Positions 49,922 to 60,192 of a stretch of DNA of 64,000 bases are shown in pieces. This DNA comes from Variovorax sp. dw_308 (GTDB lineage: Bacteria; Pseudomonadota; Gammaproteobacteria; Burkholderiales; Burkholderiaceae_C): the NCBI RefSeq assembly GCF_019207085.1, contig NZ_JAATOM010000021.1, positions 62,001 to 126,000 on the forward strand. Reading direction: 5' to 3'. Both the position numbers and the translations under genes were made by a program. Under the pieces are notes generated by a model. That model saw only the letters and a program-made list of their open reading frames with translations. It had not been told where the DNA came from and ran no database searches. How positions within the stretch are numbered: the first letter of the stretch is position 1; each line of letters begins with the position of its first letter.

Positions 49922-50617
49922 CAGTACCCCAGGTAGGCGCGGCGCAGCGCCTCGTCACGCCGGATGTCGTCGGCGCGCCCGGCGATGGCGACGCGGCCGG
50001 TTTCAAGCAGCACCACCGCGTCGGCCAGTTCCAGCGCCTGGGTCGCGTTCTGCTCGACCAGCAGGATGCTGACGCCGTCCTCGGCGTTGATGCGGCGCAT
50101 GATCGAGAAGATCTCGCGCACGATCAGCGGGGCCAGCCCGAACGACGGCTCGTCGAGCAGCAACAGCTTCGGGTTCAGCATCAGCGCACGCGAGATCGCC
50201 AGCATCTGCTGCTCGCCGCCGGAGAGCGTGCCGGCCTGCTGCTGCCGACGCTCGCGCAGGCGCGGAAAGCGCGCGTAGGTGCGCTCGATGTCCTGCGCCA
50301 CCGCGGCCTTGTCGCGCCGCAGGTAGGCGCCCAGGCGCAGGTTCTCCTCGACCGTGAGCGCGGTGAAGGTGCCTCGGCCATCCGGGACGTGCGCCACCCC
50401 AAGGCGGACGATGTCCTCGGTGCCGAGGCCCGCCAGAGCGCGCCCCTCGAAGGTCAGCGTGCCGCCGGTGCGCACCATCTGGCAGATCGCGCGCAAGGTG
50501 GTGGTCTTGCCGGCGCCGTTGGCACCGAGCAGGGCAGTGATGCGCCCATGCTCGACGGCAAAGTCGATGCCATGCAGCACCTGCGTCGCGCCATATGTCG
50601 CGGTGAGGCCGCGCGCT

Positions 50618-50634
<17 letters not shown>
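49921..50634 (-). CDS. HAAT ABC transporter ATP-binding protein (LivF type)
   Basis: 237 residues from MPSLLEARGLTATYGATQVLHGI. Walker A GANGAGKTTTLR, signature LSGGEQQMLAISRALM, Walker B LLLDEPSFGLAPLIVREIF, ending RRAYLGY as LivF proteins do. The ATG at 50634 lies inside the end of the LivG gene (50618), a 17-bp overlap. Confidence 0.91.
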
Positions 50635-51430
<796 letters not shown>

Positions 51431-51465
51431 CGGGTCTCCGCGAGGGAAGTGAATTGTTAGCGATT

Positions 51466-51494
51466 GTTATAAGTAAGAACAGTGATGACCGCAA
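51466..51494 (-). promoter_or_regulatory. Predicted sigma-70 promoter of second HAAT operon
   Basis: On the minus strand, -35 TTGCGG (51489-51494) and -10 TATAAC (51466-51471) have a 17-bp spacer, 36 bp upstream of the LivG start. The stretch ATTGTTA occurs twice just downstream of the -10 (direct repeats), a possible regulator site. Confidence 0.5.
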
Positions 51495-51693
51495 TGCTCG
51501 GTTGCCCGCGGCTTGCGGGCAGCGAACTCTGCAACCATTGCCACGGCAGATCGACGGCAAGGGAATGACGAACCGGCTGGCGGCTACCGCGACGGATTGC
51601 TGTCGAGCCAGCGCCGCGTCATGATCGAAGCGCAAGCACGCGTCGGTTCGCTTCCTGCCAGGTCACCGGGTCGATCACGCGTACGGCTTCGCC

Positions 51694-52407
51694 ATGAATG
51701 TATTTGCCGAAAACCCATGGTTCCAACGCCTGCCGCCGGCCGAGGCCGATGCGCTGCTGTGCGCCGCGACGCCGAAGCAACTGTCCCAGGGGGAACTGCT
51801 CTATCGCCAGGGCGACATGATCGGGCCCTCGCAGGCGGCGTTCTTCGGTGTCGTGCGCGGCATGCTCAAGCTGTGCATCCTGCATCCCGACGGCAACGAG
51901 GCGATCCTCACGATCACGGAACCCGGCAACTGGGTCGGCGAGGTGGCGTTGCTCGACGGCATGCGCCGGGCCAACACGGCCATCGCGCCGGTGGAAACCG
52001 AACTGCTGGCCGTCAGCGCCCGCAAGTTCGATGAACTGATGCAACGCGCTTCCTTTGCGCATGCCATCGCCAGGCTGGTGGCGGGCCGCTTGCGCATGAC
52101 CTATGGGCTGATGAGCGACTCGGCCCTGCACAGCACACAGGAGCGCGTCGCGCGTCGCCTGCTCCTGCTGGCACGCGGCGACATGACCGAGAGTGGCGAC
52201 CCGCGCAACATCATCACCACGTCGCAGGAAACGCTGGCCATGATGCTGAGCATCAGCCGTCCGACCCTCAACAGGGAGCTGCAGGCACTGGTGAAACTCG
52301 GCGCCATTGCCTTGCGCTACGGGCACATCGAGATCCGGAACCCGGCGCTGCTGCAACAAGAGGGCGAGGGAGCGGCCCACCTGCCGCAACGCTCACGCCC
52401 CGCCTGA
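51694..52407 (+). CDS. Crp/Fnr-family transcriptional regulator
   Basis: 237 residues. The N-terminal beta-roll (WFQRLPPAEADALL, LYRQGD, GNWVGEVALLDGMRRANTAIA) is followed by the HTH_Crp region (about 170-215, ITTSQETLAMMLSISRPTLNRELQALVKLGAI). No Cys ligands for an Fe-S centre. It is divergent from the HAAT operon (51430) and just upstream of the BASS-mandelate-racemase-type operon, so it may regulate either. Upstream open frame is not homologous. Confidence 0.88.
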   Translation: MNVFAENPWFQRLPPAEADALLCAATPKQLSQGELLYRQGDMIGPSQAAFFGVVRGMLKLCILHPDGNEAILTITEPGNWVGEVALLDGMRRANTAIAPVETELLAVSARKFDELMQRASFAHAIARLVAGRLRMTYGLMSDSALHSTQERVARRLLLLARGDMTESGDPRNIITTSQETLAMMLSISRPTLNRELQALVKLGAIALRYGHIEIRNPALLQQEGEGAAHLPQRSRPA

Positions 52408-52412
52408 CCACG

Positions 52413-52437
52413 GAAATTTCCTCGGATCGTAAATTTC
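52413..52437. promoter_or_regulatory. 7-bp inverted repeat between Crp/Fnr gene and BASS gene
   Basis: GAAATTT (52413-52419) and AAATTTC (52431-52437) are inverted around 11 bp, in an otherwise G+C-rich 177-bp gap before the BASS transporter gene. It may be an operator or part of the promoter for the downstream operon; evidence is only its symmetry. Confidence 0.35.
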
Positions 52438-52584
52438 GGACAGTCAGGACCGGGCACCGATTCCTACAGTTCGGTACCGCGCGCCGCAGCCTGTTCCTTG
52501 AATCGCCTGCCCGACGGCCCCGGGCTGCCGCGCCCACCCCCACCCACCGAAACATACGAGCCTCCGAGGCTCGAGGAGAGAGAC

Positions 52585-53469
52585 ATGCAAGCCAACGCGT
52601 TATCCACCATCGGCCTTCCGCTGGCCCTGGCCGTCATCATGCTGGGCCTGGGCCTGCACCTTCGCATCGAGGACTTCAAGCGGATCCTGGTGCAACCCAA
52701 GGCCATCCTGATCGGGCTGCTGTGCCAGACGGTGCTGCTGCCCGCCCTGTGCTTCTTCCTGTGCAAGTCGCTGGGCCTGTCCGCCGAACTGGCGGTGGGC
52801 ATGATGCTGCTGGCCGCATCGCCGGGCGGCATCACCGCCAACCTGTATTCGCACCTGTTCAAGGGCGACGTGGCGCTGAACATCTCGCTCACGGCCATCA
52901 ACAGCGTGCTGTCCATCGCGAGCATTCCGTTCATCGTCAACTTTGCGCTGGAGAGCTTCATGGGCAGCCAGGCGTACATCCCGCTGCAATTCCAAAAGAC
53001 CCTCGAAGTCATCGTGATGGTGCTCACGCCGGTGGCCATCGGGATGGTCATCCACGCGAAGTTCCCGCGCTTCTCCGCCCGGATGGACAAGCCGGTGAAG
53101 ATCGCCTCTTCGGTGATCCTTGCGCTGCTCATCGTGCTGGTCGTCATCAGCCAGTGGACCGTGCTCATGAGCAACATCCAGGTCGTGGGCACGGCCACCC
53201 TGGCGTTCAACGTCCTCAGCATGCTGGTGGGTTACTTCGCCGGCAAGTTCAGCCGCTTGACCGAAGGCCAGAACCGCGCCATCGCCTTCGAGATCGGCCT
53301 GCACAACAGCACGCTGGGGATCTACCTCGCGCTGGTCGTGCTCAAGGACGGTGCCATGTCGATTGCGCCTGCCATCTACGGCCTGCTGATGTTCTTCACC
53401 GCGGCGGTCTTCGGTTGGTGGGTGTCGCGCCGCGCGGCGGCGGCCCCGGCGCTGGCCGTGGCGCGATAA
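52585..53469 (+). CDS. Bile-acid:sodium-symporter (BASS) family transporter
   Basis: 294 residues with about nine to ten transmembrane helices. GAGGAGAGAG lies just before the ATG. LAASPGGITANLYSHLFKGDVALNISLTAINS and EIGLHNSTLGIYLALVVLKDG are BASS/SBF hallmarks, including the crossing helices. Such proteins import organic anions with Na+. Next to a mandelate-racemase-like enzyme and a ThDP decarboxylase, an aromatic or aliphatic hydroxy/keto acid is the likely cargo. Confidence 0.88.
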   Translation: MQANALSTIGLPLALAVIMLGLGLHLRIEDFKRILVQPKAILIGLLCQTVLLPALCFFLCKSLGLSAELAVGMMLLAASPGGITANLYSHLFKGDVALNISLTAINSVLSIASIPFIVNFALESFMGSQAYIPLQFQKTLEVIVMVLTPVAIGMVIHAKFPRFSARMDKPVKIASSVILALLIVLVVISQWTVLMSNIQVVGTATLAFNVLSMLVGYFAGKFSRLTEGQNRAIAFEIGLHNSTLGIYLALVVLKDGAMSIAPAIYGLLMFFTAAVFGWWVSRRAAAAPALAVAR

Positions 53470-53499
53470 GCCCCAACCATCACACAAGAAAAGACAACC

Positions 53500-54609
53500 A
53501 TGACAGCAATCCAATCCACGACCCTGACCTTCGACCGCATCGAGGCGCGCCCGGTCATGCTCAAGCTCAAGCGGCCGATCCAGGCCCGCATCGGCAGCGT
53601 GAGCGACTGGCCGGTGATCCTGATCGACCTGCACACCAGGGAGGGCATCGTCGGCAAGAGCTACCTCGAGCCCTACCTGCCCAACTCGATGAAGTACCTG
53701 ATCGCGATGCTGAAGGACCTCAGCGACGCGCTCAAGGGGCGCCAGGTCGCACCGGCCGACATCTACAACATCGCGCGCAAGTCGCTGCACCTGGTGGGCT
53801 ACCCCGGCCTGTCGATGATCGCCGTGTCAGGCCTCGACATGGCGGCGTGGGACGCGCTGGCCAAGTCGGCCAACCTGCCGCTGTGCACCTTCCTCGGCGG
53901 CTCCGTGGGCCCGGTCAACGCCTACCAGAGCAGCGGCCTGTGGCTCATTCCGCCGGAGGCCGCTGAAGAAGAAGCCATCCAGCTGCGCGACGAAGGCAAC
54001 TTCACCGCGATGAAGATGCGCATGGGCCGCGAGCACCTGCGCGACGACCTGGCCACGCTCAAGGCCGTGCGCAAGGGTGTTGGTGATGACATGCGCCTGA
54101 TGGTCGACTTCAACCAGTCGCTGCACATCGGCGACGCGCTGCTGCGTTGCCGCGCCATCGACGACCTGGGCTTCGAGTGGATCGAAGAACCGCTGCTCTA
54201 CGACAACTTCGACGGCTACGCCAAGCTCCGCGAGGCCATCAAGACGCCCTTGCAGATGGGCGAGAACTTCTATGGCCCGCTGGACGTGCACCGCGCCATC
54301 CAGATGAAGACCTGCGATCTCATGATGCCCGACTTCATGCGCATCGGCGGCGTGACCGGCTGGATGCGTGCCGCAGCCATTGCCGGCGTTGCCGGCGTGC
54401 CGATGTCGACGCACTTCTACCCGGAGGTCGGCGCGCACGTCCTGCGCGTGACCGAGACCGCGCATCTCGTGGAGTGGATCGACTGGGTCAACCCGGTGTT
54501 GCAGAAGCCGTACGAGATCAGGAATGGCCAGGTGATCATTCCCGACGCACCGGGCCTGGGCATGGAGTGGGACGAGGACTTCGTCCGCAGCGCATTGATC
54601 CAACTGTAA
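53500..54609 (+). CDS. Enolase-superfamily protein, mandelate-racemase subgroup, Lys166 equivalent replaced by Arg
   Basis: 369 residues. It aligns with Pseudomonas putida MdlA at a constant offset of 8 residues. Metal ligands Asp203, Glu229, Glu255, the base His305 with its Asp278 partner, and Glu325 are all kept, and Lys172 matches Lys164. Arg174 stands where MdlA has the base Lys166. MdlA needs both Lys166 and His297 for its 1,1-proton transfer, so true racemase activity is doubtful. A one-sided lyase or dehydratase/epimerase reaction is possible. The start MTAIQSTTLT follows the BASS gene by 30 bp. Confidence 0.85.
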   Translation: MTAIQSTTLTFDRIEARPVMLKLKRPIQARIGSVSDWPVILIDLHTREGIVGKSYLEPYLPNSMKYLIAMLKDLSDALKGRQVAPADIYNIARKSLHLVGYPGLSMIAVSGLDMAAWDALAKSANLPLCTFLGGSVGPVNAYQSSGLWLIPPEAAEEEAIQLRDEGNFTAMKMRMGREHLRDDLATLKAVRKGVGDDMRLMVDFNQSLHIGDALLRCRAIDDLGFEWIEEPLLYDNFDGYAKLREAIKTPLQMGENFYGPLDVHRAIQMKTCDLMMPDFMRIGGVTGWMRAAAIAGVAGVPMSTHFYPEVGAHVLRVTETAHLVEWIDWVNPVLQKPYEIRNGQVIIPDAPGLGMEWDEDFVRSALIQL

Positions 54610-54631
54610 ACATCAAGACGGAGACAAGAAC

Positions 54632-56191
54632 ATGAGCACCGAAATGAATGGCGCGCAATCGCTGGTCCAGACCCTGGTCAATTGCGGCGTCGACATCTGC
54701 TTCGCCAACCCCGGCACGTCCGAGATGCACTTCGTGGCAGCGCTCGATTCCATCGAGGGCATCCGGCCGGTGCTCTGCCTGTTCGAGGGCGTCGTCACCG
54801 GCGCGGCCGACGGCTACGGCCGCATCGCCGGCAAGCCCGCCGCGACGCTGCTGCACCTGGGCCCCGGCCTTGCCAACGGCCTGGCCAACCTGCACAACGC
54901 GCGCCGCGCCGCCACGCCCATCGTCAACGTCGTGGGCGACCACGCGACCTACCACCTGCAATACGACGCGCTGCTGACCTCGGACATCGTCGGCTTCGCG
55001 CGGCCGGTGTCTTCGTGGATCCACGAATCGAAGCGCGCCCAGTCCGTGGCCACCGACGCGGCGCGCGCCGTGCAGGCCGCCCGCTCCGCGCCCGGCGGCA
55101 TTGCCACGCTGATCCTGCCCGCCGACACCGCCTGGAATCCCGCCGAGAGGGCCGCGTCCGCGCTGCCCGACATCCTGCCCGCAGTCGTCGGCAGCGACGC
55201 CATCGACGACGTGGCGAAGTTGCTCTCCAACGGCAAGAAGACCGCCTTCATCCTGCGCGGCGCTGCCCTCCACGGCGCCGGGCTCGAAGCCGCTGGACGT
55301 GTCCAGGCCAAGACCGGCGCACGCCTGCTCTGCGACACCTTCGCGCCGATGATCGAGTTGGGCGCAGGCCGCGTGCCCGTCGAGCGCATCCCGTATTTCG
55401 CCGAGCAGATCGTGGCTTTCCTGACCGGCATCGAACAGATCATCCTGGTCGGCAGCAAGCCGCCGGTGTCGTTCTTTGCCTATCCCGGCAAGCCCAGTTG
55501 GTGCGCACCGGAGTCCTGCCAGTTCAGCACGCTGGCCCATCCGCACGAAGACGGCCCCGGCGCGCTGGCGGCATTGGCCGACGCGCTCGGCGCACCGGCC
55601 AGTTCGCCGATCCGCGTGCCTTTCCTGCTGCCAGACGTCCCCGCGAGCGGCACGCTGAACGCCGAGACCATCGCGCAGGTCATCGCTGCGATGACGCCCG
55701 ACAACGCCATCTACGCCGACGAAGCGGCAACCTCCGTCTTCCCCTTGCTGACGCACCTGGGCCGCGCGCGACCGCACACCCACCTGCCGCTGACTGGTGG
55801 TTCGATCGGCCAGGGCTTGCCAGTGGCCGTCGGCGCCGCGCTCGCGGCACCTGATCGCAAGGTGATCTGCCCGCACGGCGACGGCGGCGCGGCATACACC
55901 ATGCAGGCCCTGTGGACCATGGCGCGCGAAGACCTTGACATCACGGTCGTTATCTACGCCAACCGTTCCTATGCCATTCTCAACATCGAGTTGCAGCGCG
56001 TGGGCGCTTTGAATGCCGGTCCGAAGGCACTCTCGATGCTCGACCTGCACAACCCCGAGATGAACTGGACGAAGATTGCCCAAGGCCTGGGCGTCGAAGC
56101 CAGCCGCGCGACCACCGTTGAAGAGTTCGCCGACCAGTACGCGTCGGCCATGAAGCAGCGCGGACCGCGACTGATCGAAGCAATGATCTGA
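54632..56191 (+). CDS. ThDP-dependent enzyme, benzoylformate-decarboxylase/acetolactate-synthase-like
   Basis: 519 residues. The ThDP-activating Glu52 is in LCLFEGVVTGAADGYGRI, the start block FANPGTSEMHF is like BFDC's, and an LLHLGPG His resembles BFDC His70. The ThDP/Mg site is in CPHGDGGAAYTMQ (about residue 415) with the ANRSY Asn. Annotated relatives are often called acetolactate synthase large subunit, but no small-subunit gene is nearby. With the neighbouring racemase-like enzyme it forms an mdlA-mdlC-like pair, suggesting a 2-keto acid decarboxylation step. Confidence 0.84.
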   Translation: MSTEMNGAQSLVQTLVNCGVDICFANPGTSEMHFVAALDSIEGIRPVLCLFEGVVTGAADGYGRIAGKPAATLLHLGPGLANGLANLHNARRAATPIVNVVGDHATYHLQYDALLTSDIVGFARPVSSWIHESKRAQSVATDAARAVQAARSAPGGIATLILPADTAWNPAERAASALPDILPAVVGSDAIDDVAKLLSNGKKTAFILRGAALHGAGLEAAGRVQAKTGARLLCDTFAPMIELGAGRVPVERIPYFAEQIVAFLTGIEQIILVGSKPPVSFFAYPGKPSWCAPESCQFSTLAHPHEDGPGALAALADALGAPASSPIRVPFLLPDVPASGTLNAETIAQVIAAMTPDNAIYADEAATSVFPLLTHLGRARPHTHLPLTGGSIGQGLPVAVGAALAAPDRKVICPHGDGGAAYTMQALWTMAREDLDITVVIYANRSYAILNIELQRVGALNAGPKALSMLDLHNPEMNWTKIAQGLGVEASRATTVEEFADQYASAMKQRGPRLIEAMI

Positions 56192-56281
56192 GCGCGGAGC
56201 GCCTTCAACGATGTTCCTTCCTGCCGCCGCAAGCGCCGGCCCGCGCGGCAATCAACGATAACCCTGAACCCAGGCTCCCAC

Positions 56282-56653
56282 ATGATTACCGCCCATATCG
56301 AAATGATCCTCCTCGTCACCGGCTTGCTGACTGCCAGCATGATCGTGACGTCACTCGCGCCGTCGACGGTGCTGCGACTGGTCTATGGCGACAAGACCCG
56401 ACTCGACGACGTCGGCCTGCTGGTCGCCCGCCACTGGGGTGTGCTGGTGTTCTGCAACGGCGCGTTGATCGTCGCCGCGGCCTGGATGCCCGAACTGCGC
56501 ACGCCCGTGCTGATCGCCTCGGTCCTGCAGAAGCTCACGTTCGTGACGCTGCAGGTGGCGATCATGCGTGGACGTGGCATGACGCGGCTGCTCGCCGGCG
56601 GCGACCTGGTCTTCTCGATCCTGTACCTGCTGTATCTGACCCAGCTCGCCTGA
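56282..56653 (+). CDS. Small integral membrane protein
   Basis: 123 residues with four predicted transmembrane helices (about 5-22, 45-67, 77-95 and 103-120). It begins MITAHIEMILLVTGLLTAS and ends DLVFSILYLLYLTQLA. No family recognised. It ends the BASS/racemase-like/decarboxylase-like cluster and may be a membrane accessory of it. Confidence 0.6.
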   Translation: MITAHIEMILLVTGLLTASMIVTSLAPSTVLRLVYGDKTRLDDVGLLVARHWGVLVFCNGALIVAAAWMPELRTPVLIASVLQKLTFVTLQVAIMRGRGMTRLLAGGDLVFSILYLLYLTQLA

Positions 56654-56673
56654 TCATCTGCTGGAGCCCGGCG

Positions 56674-56701
56674 CTCGCGAAGGTCACCGACACTTCGCGA
56701 G
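56674..56701. terminator. Hairpin between convergent transcription units
   Basis: CTCGCGAAG (56674-56682) and CTTCGCGAG (56693-56701) form a perfect 9-bp stem with a 10-nt loop, 20 bp after the membrane gene stop and 55 bp before the sulfatase stop on the other strand. It may stop transcription from both sides. No T-tract follows. Confidence 0.45.
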
Positions 56702-56756
56702 AGTCCGGGGGCCCGCTGCGATGGCCGGGACGCGGCCGCAACCCCCGGGGTTCGCC

Positions 56757-58268
56757 TCAATGGCCTCCGCCGCCAGATGCCTCGGTCATCTTCTCGATGA
56801 CCTGGTCCAGGCTGAAGCTCGCAGACTTCTGCCGCGGCGGGAACTCCTTGAAGGTCTCCAGGAACTCGGAGACGATCACCTGCGCCGGCACGCACAGGTA
56901 GATGTGGCGGAAATGCCAGTCGTAGTAGGTGTTCGAGGTCTGTATCGCCCGCTCGTACGGGTCCATGCGCAGATTGAAGATGTACGGTGCGCGCAGTACC
57001 ACGAAGGGCTCCAGCCAGATCTTCAGCGTGCCCGAGACGCGCTGCTCCATGAACATCAACTTCCAGTTGTCGTAGCGCAGCGCCGCGACATCGCCCTCGT
57101 CGGTGAAGTAGATGAAGCCGGGGCGCGGGCTCTTCTTCTCCTTGCCCGTGAGGTAGGGCACCAGGTTGTAGCCGTCCAGGTGCACCTTGAAGGTCTTGGC
57201 GCCGATCTTGAGGCCCTTCTTCAGCTTCTCCTTGATGTCGGGATCGCCGGCGGCGGCGAGGATGGTGGGGAACCAGTCGAGGTGGCTGACGATCTCGTTC
57301 GACTCCGAGCCGGGCTCGATGTAGCCGGGGAAGCGCACCACCAGCGGAATCCGATAGGCGCCTTCCCAGCTCGAGTTCTTCTCGTTGCGGAACGGCGTGG
57401 TGCCCGCGTCCGGCCAGGTGTTCATGTGCGGGCCGTTGTCGGTGCTGTACTTGACGAAGGTGTTGTCGGCGATGCCGAGTTCGTCCAGGAAGTCGAGCAT
57501 CTCGCCGATGCACTTGTCGTGGTCGATCATCACGTCGTGGTATTCCGACTGCCAGCGGCCCGACTGGCCACGGCTCTCGGGCTTGACGTGCGTCCATGCG
57601 TGCATGTGCGAGGTGTTGAACCAGACGAAGAAGGGCTCGTCCGCATCGTGCGCGGCCTGGATGAATTTCTTGGCCGCGGCCAGGAATTCGTCGTCGCAGG
57701 TTTCCATGCGCTTGATGGTCAGCGGACCGGTGTTCTCGATCTTCTGGCCGCCCTTGCCGTCGGCCCAGCAGTGCAGCACGCCGCGCGGGCCGTACTTCTT
57801 CTTGAAGTCCGGGAAGTCCTTTTCAGGCGGGTAGTCGACGTGCTCGGGCTCTTCTTCTGCGTTCAGGTGGTAGAGGTTGCCGAAGAACTCGTCGAAGCCG
57901 TGCATCGTGGGCAAATGCTCGTCGCGGTCACCCAGGTGGTTCTTGCCGAACTGGCCGGTGCGGTAGCCCAACGGCTTGAGCGCCTCGGCGATGGTGATGT
58001 CCTCTGCCTTGAGGCCCAGGTCCGCACCGGGCAGACCGACCTTGGTGAGGCCGGTGCGCAGGCCGCACTGGCCGGTGATGAACGATGCCCGCCCGGCCGT
58101 GCAGCTTTGCTCGGCGTAGGCATCCGTGAAGATCATCCCTTCCTTCGCGATCCGATCGATGTTGGGCGTTCGGTAGCCCATCATCCCCTTCGTGTAACAA
58201 CTCAAGTTGGACTGGCCGATGTCGTCCCCCCACATCACGAGAATGTTGGGCCTCTTGCTCTTCGCCAT
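56757..58268 (-). CDS. Type I sulfatase (arylsulfatase-like)
   Basis: 503 residues. NILVMWGDDIGQSN opens with metal-binding Asp15/Asp16. The formylglycine motif is C-x-A-x-R: Cys56-Thr-Ala-Gly-Arg60 in SCTAGRASF, which an activating enzyme converts. GKNHLGDRDEHLP and the STDNGPHMNTWPD block complete the active site. No signal peptide, so it may be cytoplasmic or need another route. First read on the minus strand after FadD-like, aldehyde dehydrogenase and alkylsulfatase-like genes; its own activating enzyme is not in the window. Confidence 0.9.
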   Translation of the reverse strand: MAKSKRPNILVMWGDDIGQSNLSCYTKGMMGYRTPNIDRIAKEGMIFTDAYAEQSCTAGRASFITGQCGLRTGLTKVGLPGADLGLKAEDITIAEALKPLGYRTGQFGKNHLGDRDEHLPTMHGFDEFFGNLYHLNAEEEPEHVDYPPEKDFPDFKKKYGPRGVLHCWADGKGGQKIENTGPLTIKRMETCDDEFLAAAKKFIQAAHDADEPFFVWFNTSHMHAWTHVKPESRGQSGRWQSEYHDVMIDHDKCIGEMLDFLDELGIADNTFVKYSTDNGPHMNTWPDAGTTPFRNEKNSSWEGAYRIPLVVRFPGYIEPGSESNEIVSHLDWFPTILAAAGDPDIKEKLKKGLKIGAKTFKVHLDGYNLVPYLTGKEKKSPRPGFIYFTDEGDVAALRYDNWKLMFMEQRVSGTLKIWLEPFVVLRAPYIFNLRMDPYERAIQTSNTYYDWHFRHIYLCVPAQVIVSEFLETFKEFPPRQKSASFSLDQVIEKMTEASGGGGH

Positions 58269-58521
58269 GCTTTCGCTCCTTCTGTTGCCGATGGTTGCCC
58301 CTGGGAGGGCGGATTTGCCGACATGAACTGCATTGGATGTGCGAGACGCCGAGTCGAGACGCTGCTCGGCACAGGCACGAGATCAATGTCGGCGGGAATG
58401 GTGCACGCGCTGTGGCACGCGCAAATGGCCGTAGCTGCAGGTGCGGCCCGCCTTGATTAGAGGCCGGCTCTCGCGCTCAAGTAAAGGCCGCATGTCAGAA
58501 GACACCACGTCTGCGCTGTCT

Positions 58522-60180
58522 TCAGGCAAGCGCGGCAACGGCAGGCGCGATGTCGCGCAGTTCGCGACGCAGGATCTTGCCCACGGTGGACTTGGGCAAC
58601 GCCTCGATGATGCGCACGACCTTCGGCACCTTGTAGCCCGTGAGCGCCTTGCGGCAGTGGTCGATGACGGCCTGCCCGGTCAACTCCGCGCCCGGCGCCT
58701 TCACGACGAACAGGCGGATGGCCTCGCCGGTCTTCTCGTCGGGCACGCCGATGCAGGCGCACTCGGCCACGCCGGGGCAGGCCGTGGCCACAGCCTCGAT
58801 CTCGTTCGGATACACGTTGAAGCCAGAGACGATGATCATGTCCTTGATGCGGTCCACGATCTTCAGGTAGCCGCGCTCGTCGAACACGCCGACGTCGCCT
58901 GTGCGGAAGTAGCCGTCGGCTGTGAACGCCGCCGCGTTGGCTTCCGGCTTCTGCCAGTAGCCGCTCATGACCTGCGGACCCTTGGCGCAGATTTCGCCCG
59001 CCTGGCCCAGCGGCACTTCGTTGCCGGCGTCGTCGATCAGCTTGATGTCCGTCGATGGCCATGGCAGGCCCGTGGTGCCGGAGAACGCCTCGATGAAGGG
59101 CGGGTTCAGCGACAGCACCGGGCTGGTCTCCGACAGGCCATAGCCTTCCAGGATCAGCTTGCCGGTGATCTCCTGCCAGCGCGCTGACACGGCCGGGAAC
59201 ACGGCAGCGCCACCGCCCACGGACAGGCGCAGGTGCGACCAGTCCACTTCCTTGAGCTTGGGGTTCGCGGCCAGGCCGGCATACAGCGTGTTCACGCCGG
59301 CGAAGACCGTCATCTTCGAATCCTTGAAGGTCTGGATCAGACCGTCCATGTCGCGCGGGTTGGCCACCAGCCAGTTCTCCGAACCCAGCGCGAAGTAGCT
59401 GATCAGGTTCACCATCAAGGCGAAGATGTGATACAGCGGCAACGCCGTGACGATGACGTCCTGGCCCGGGACCATCGAGTCCCCCATGAAGGCCTTGTAC
59501 TGCTCGGTATTGGCGACCAGGTTGCGGTGCGAGAGGCACGCACCCTTCGACAAGCCGGTGGTGCCGCCGGTGTATTGAAGGAACAGCAGGTCGTCGCCTG
59601 TGATCCTTGGCGCGGCATAGTCGGTTGGCTTGTCTTCGGCCAGGATGCTGGCCAGCGCGACGGTGTGGGTCAGGCGCGCGTCCACCGCGGGTGCGGGCAG
59701 CGCGACCGGCAGGCTGTCGCCGGGGGCGGCGGTGATGACGGTGGTGACACCCGTGTGCTCGACGATCTCGGCCAGGGTCGGCGTGGAGCCGTTGAACAAG
59801 ATGATGGTCTTGACGCCCGCATCGTTGAGCTGGTGTGCCAGTTCGCGCGGCGTGTACAGCGGGTTCACGTTGACCTGCACGGCACCGACGCGCGCAATGC
59901 CGATGAACACGATCGGGAAGGCGGCGAGGTTGGGCATCATGACCGCGACGCGATCGCCCTTGGTCACGCCGAGTTCACGCTGCAGATAGCTTGCGAAGCG
60001 CGCCGACAGGCGGTCGACGTCTGCGTAGCTCAGGCGCTGGCCGAAGGACACGAAGGCCGTCTCGTCGGCGTACTTCTGCATCGCCTGTTCGAGCATGTCG
60101 ACGACGGAGCGATAGGCGTCCGGATTGATGTGGGCGGGGACTTTGCCGTAGGAGGCCAGCCAGGGACGGGGGGTGGTCAT
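58522..60180 (-). CDS. Long-chain-fatty-acid-CoA ligase, FadD-like
   Basis: 552 residues, close to FadD size. The AMP loop YTGGTTGLSKGA, LEGYGLSETSPV, YFRTGDVGVFDERGYLKIVDRIKDMI and the catalytic Lys in GKILRRELRDI are present. It converts a free acid to its CoA ester. In this cluster it can follow the aldehyde dehydrogenase whose stop is 12 bp upstream. Confidence 0.9.
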   Translation of the reverse strand: MTTPRPWLASYGKVPAHINPDAYRSVVDMLEQAMQKYADETAFVSFGQRLSYADVDRLSARFASYLQRELGVTKGDRVAVMMPNLAAFPIVFIGIARVGAVQVNVNPLYTPRELAHQLNDAGVKTIILFNGSTPTLAEIVEHTGVTTVITAAPGDSLPVALPAPAVDARLTHTVALASILAEDKPTDYAAPRITGDDLLFLQYTGGTTGLSKGACLSHRNLVANTEQYKAFMGDSMVPGQDVIVTALPLYHIFALMVNLISYFALGSENWLVANPRDMDGLIQTFKDSKMTVFAGVNTLYAGLAANPKLKEVDWSHLRLSVGGGAAVFPAVSARWQEITGKLILEGYGLSETSPVLSLNPPFIEAFSGTTGLPWPSTDIKLIDDAGNEVPLGQAGEICAKGPQVMSGYWQKPEANAAAFTADGYFRTGDVGVFDERGYLKIVDRIKDMIIVSGFNVYPNEIEAVATACPGVAECACIGVPDEKTGEAIRLFVVKAPGAELTGQAVIDHCRKALTGYKVPKVVRIIEALPKSTVGKILRRELRDIAPAVAALA

Positions 60181-60192
60181 GGTCGATGTCTT

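Noticed and set aside
52464..53222. Methionine-rich minus-strand frame opposite the BASS gene
   Set aside because: The mirror image of a membrane protein gene; no family and no start signal.
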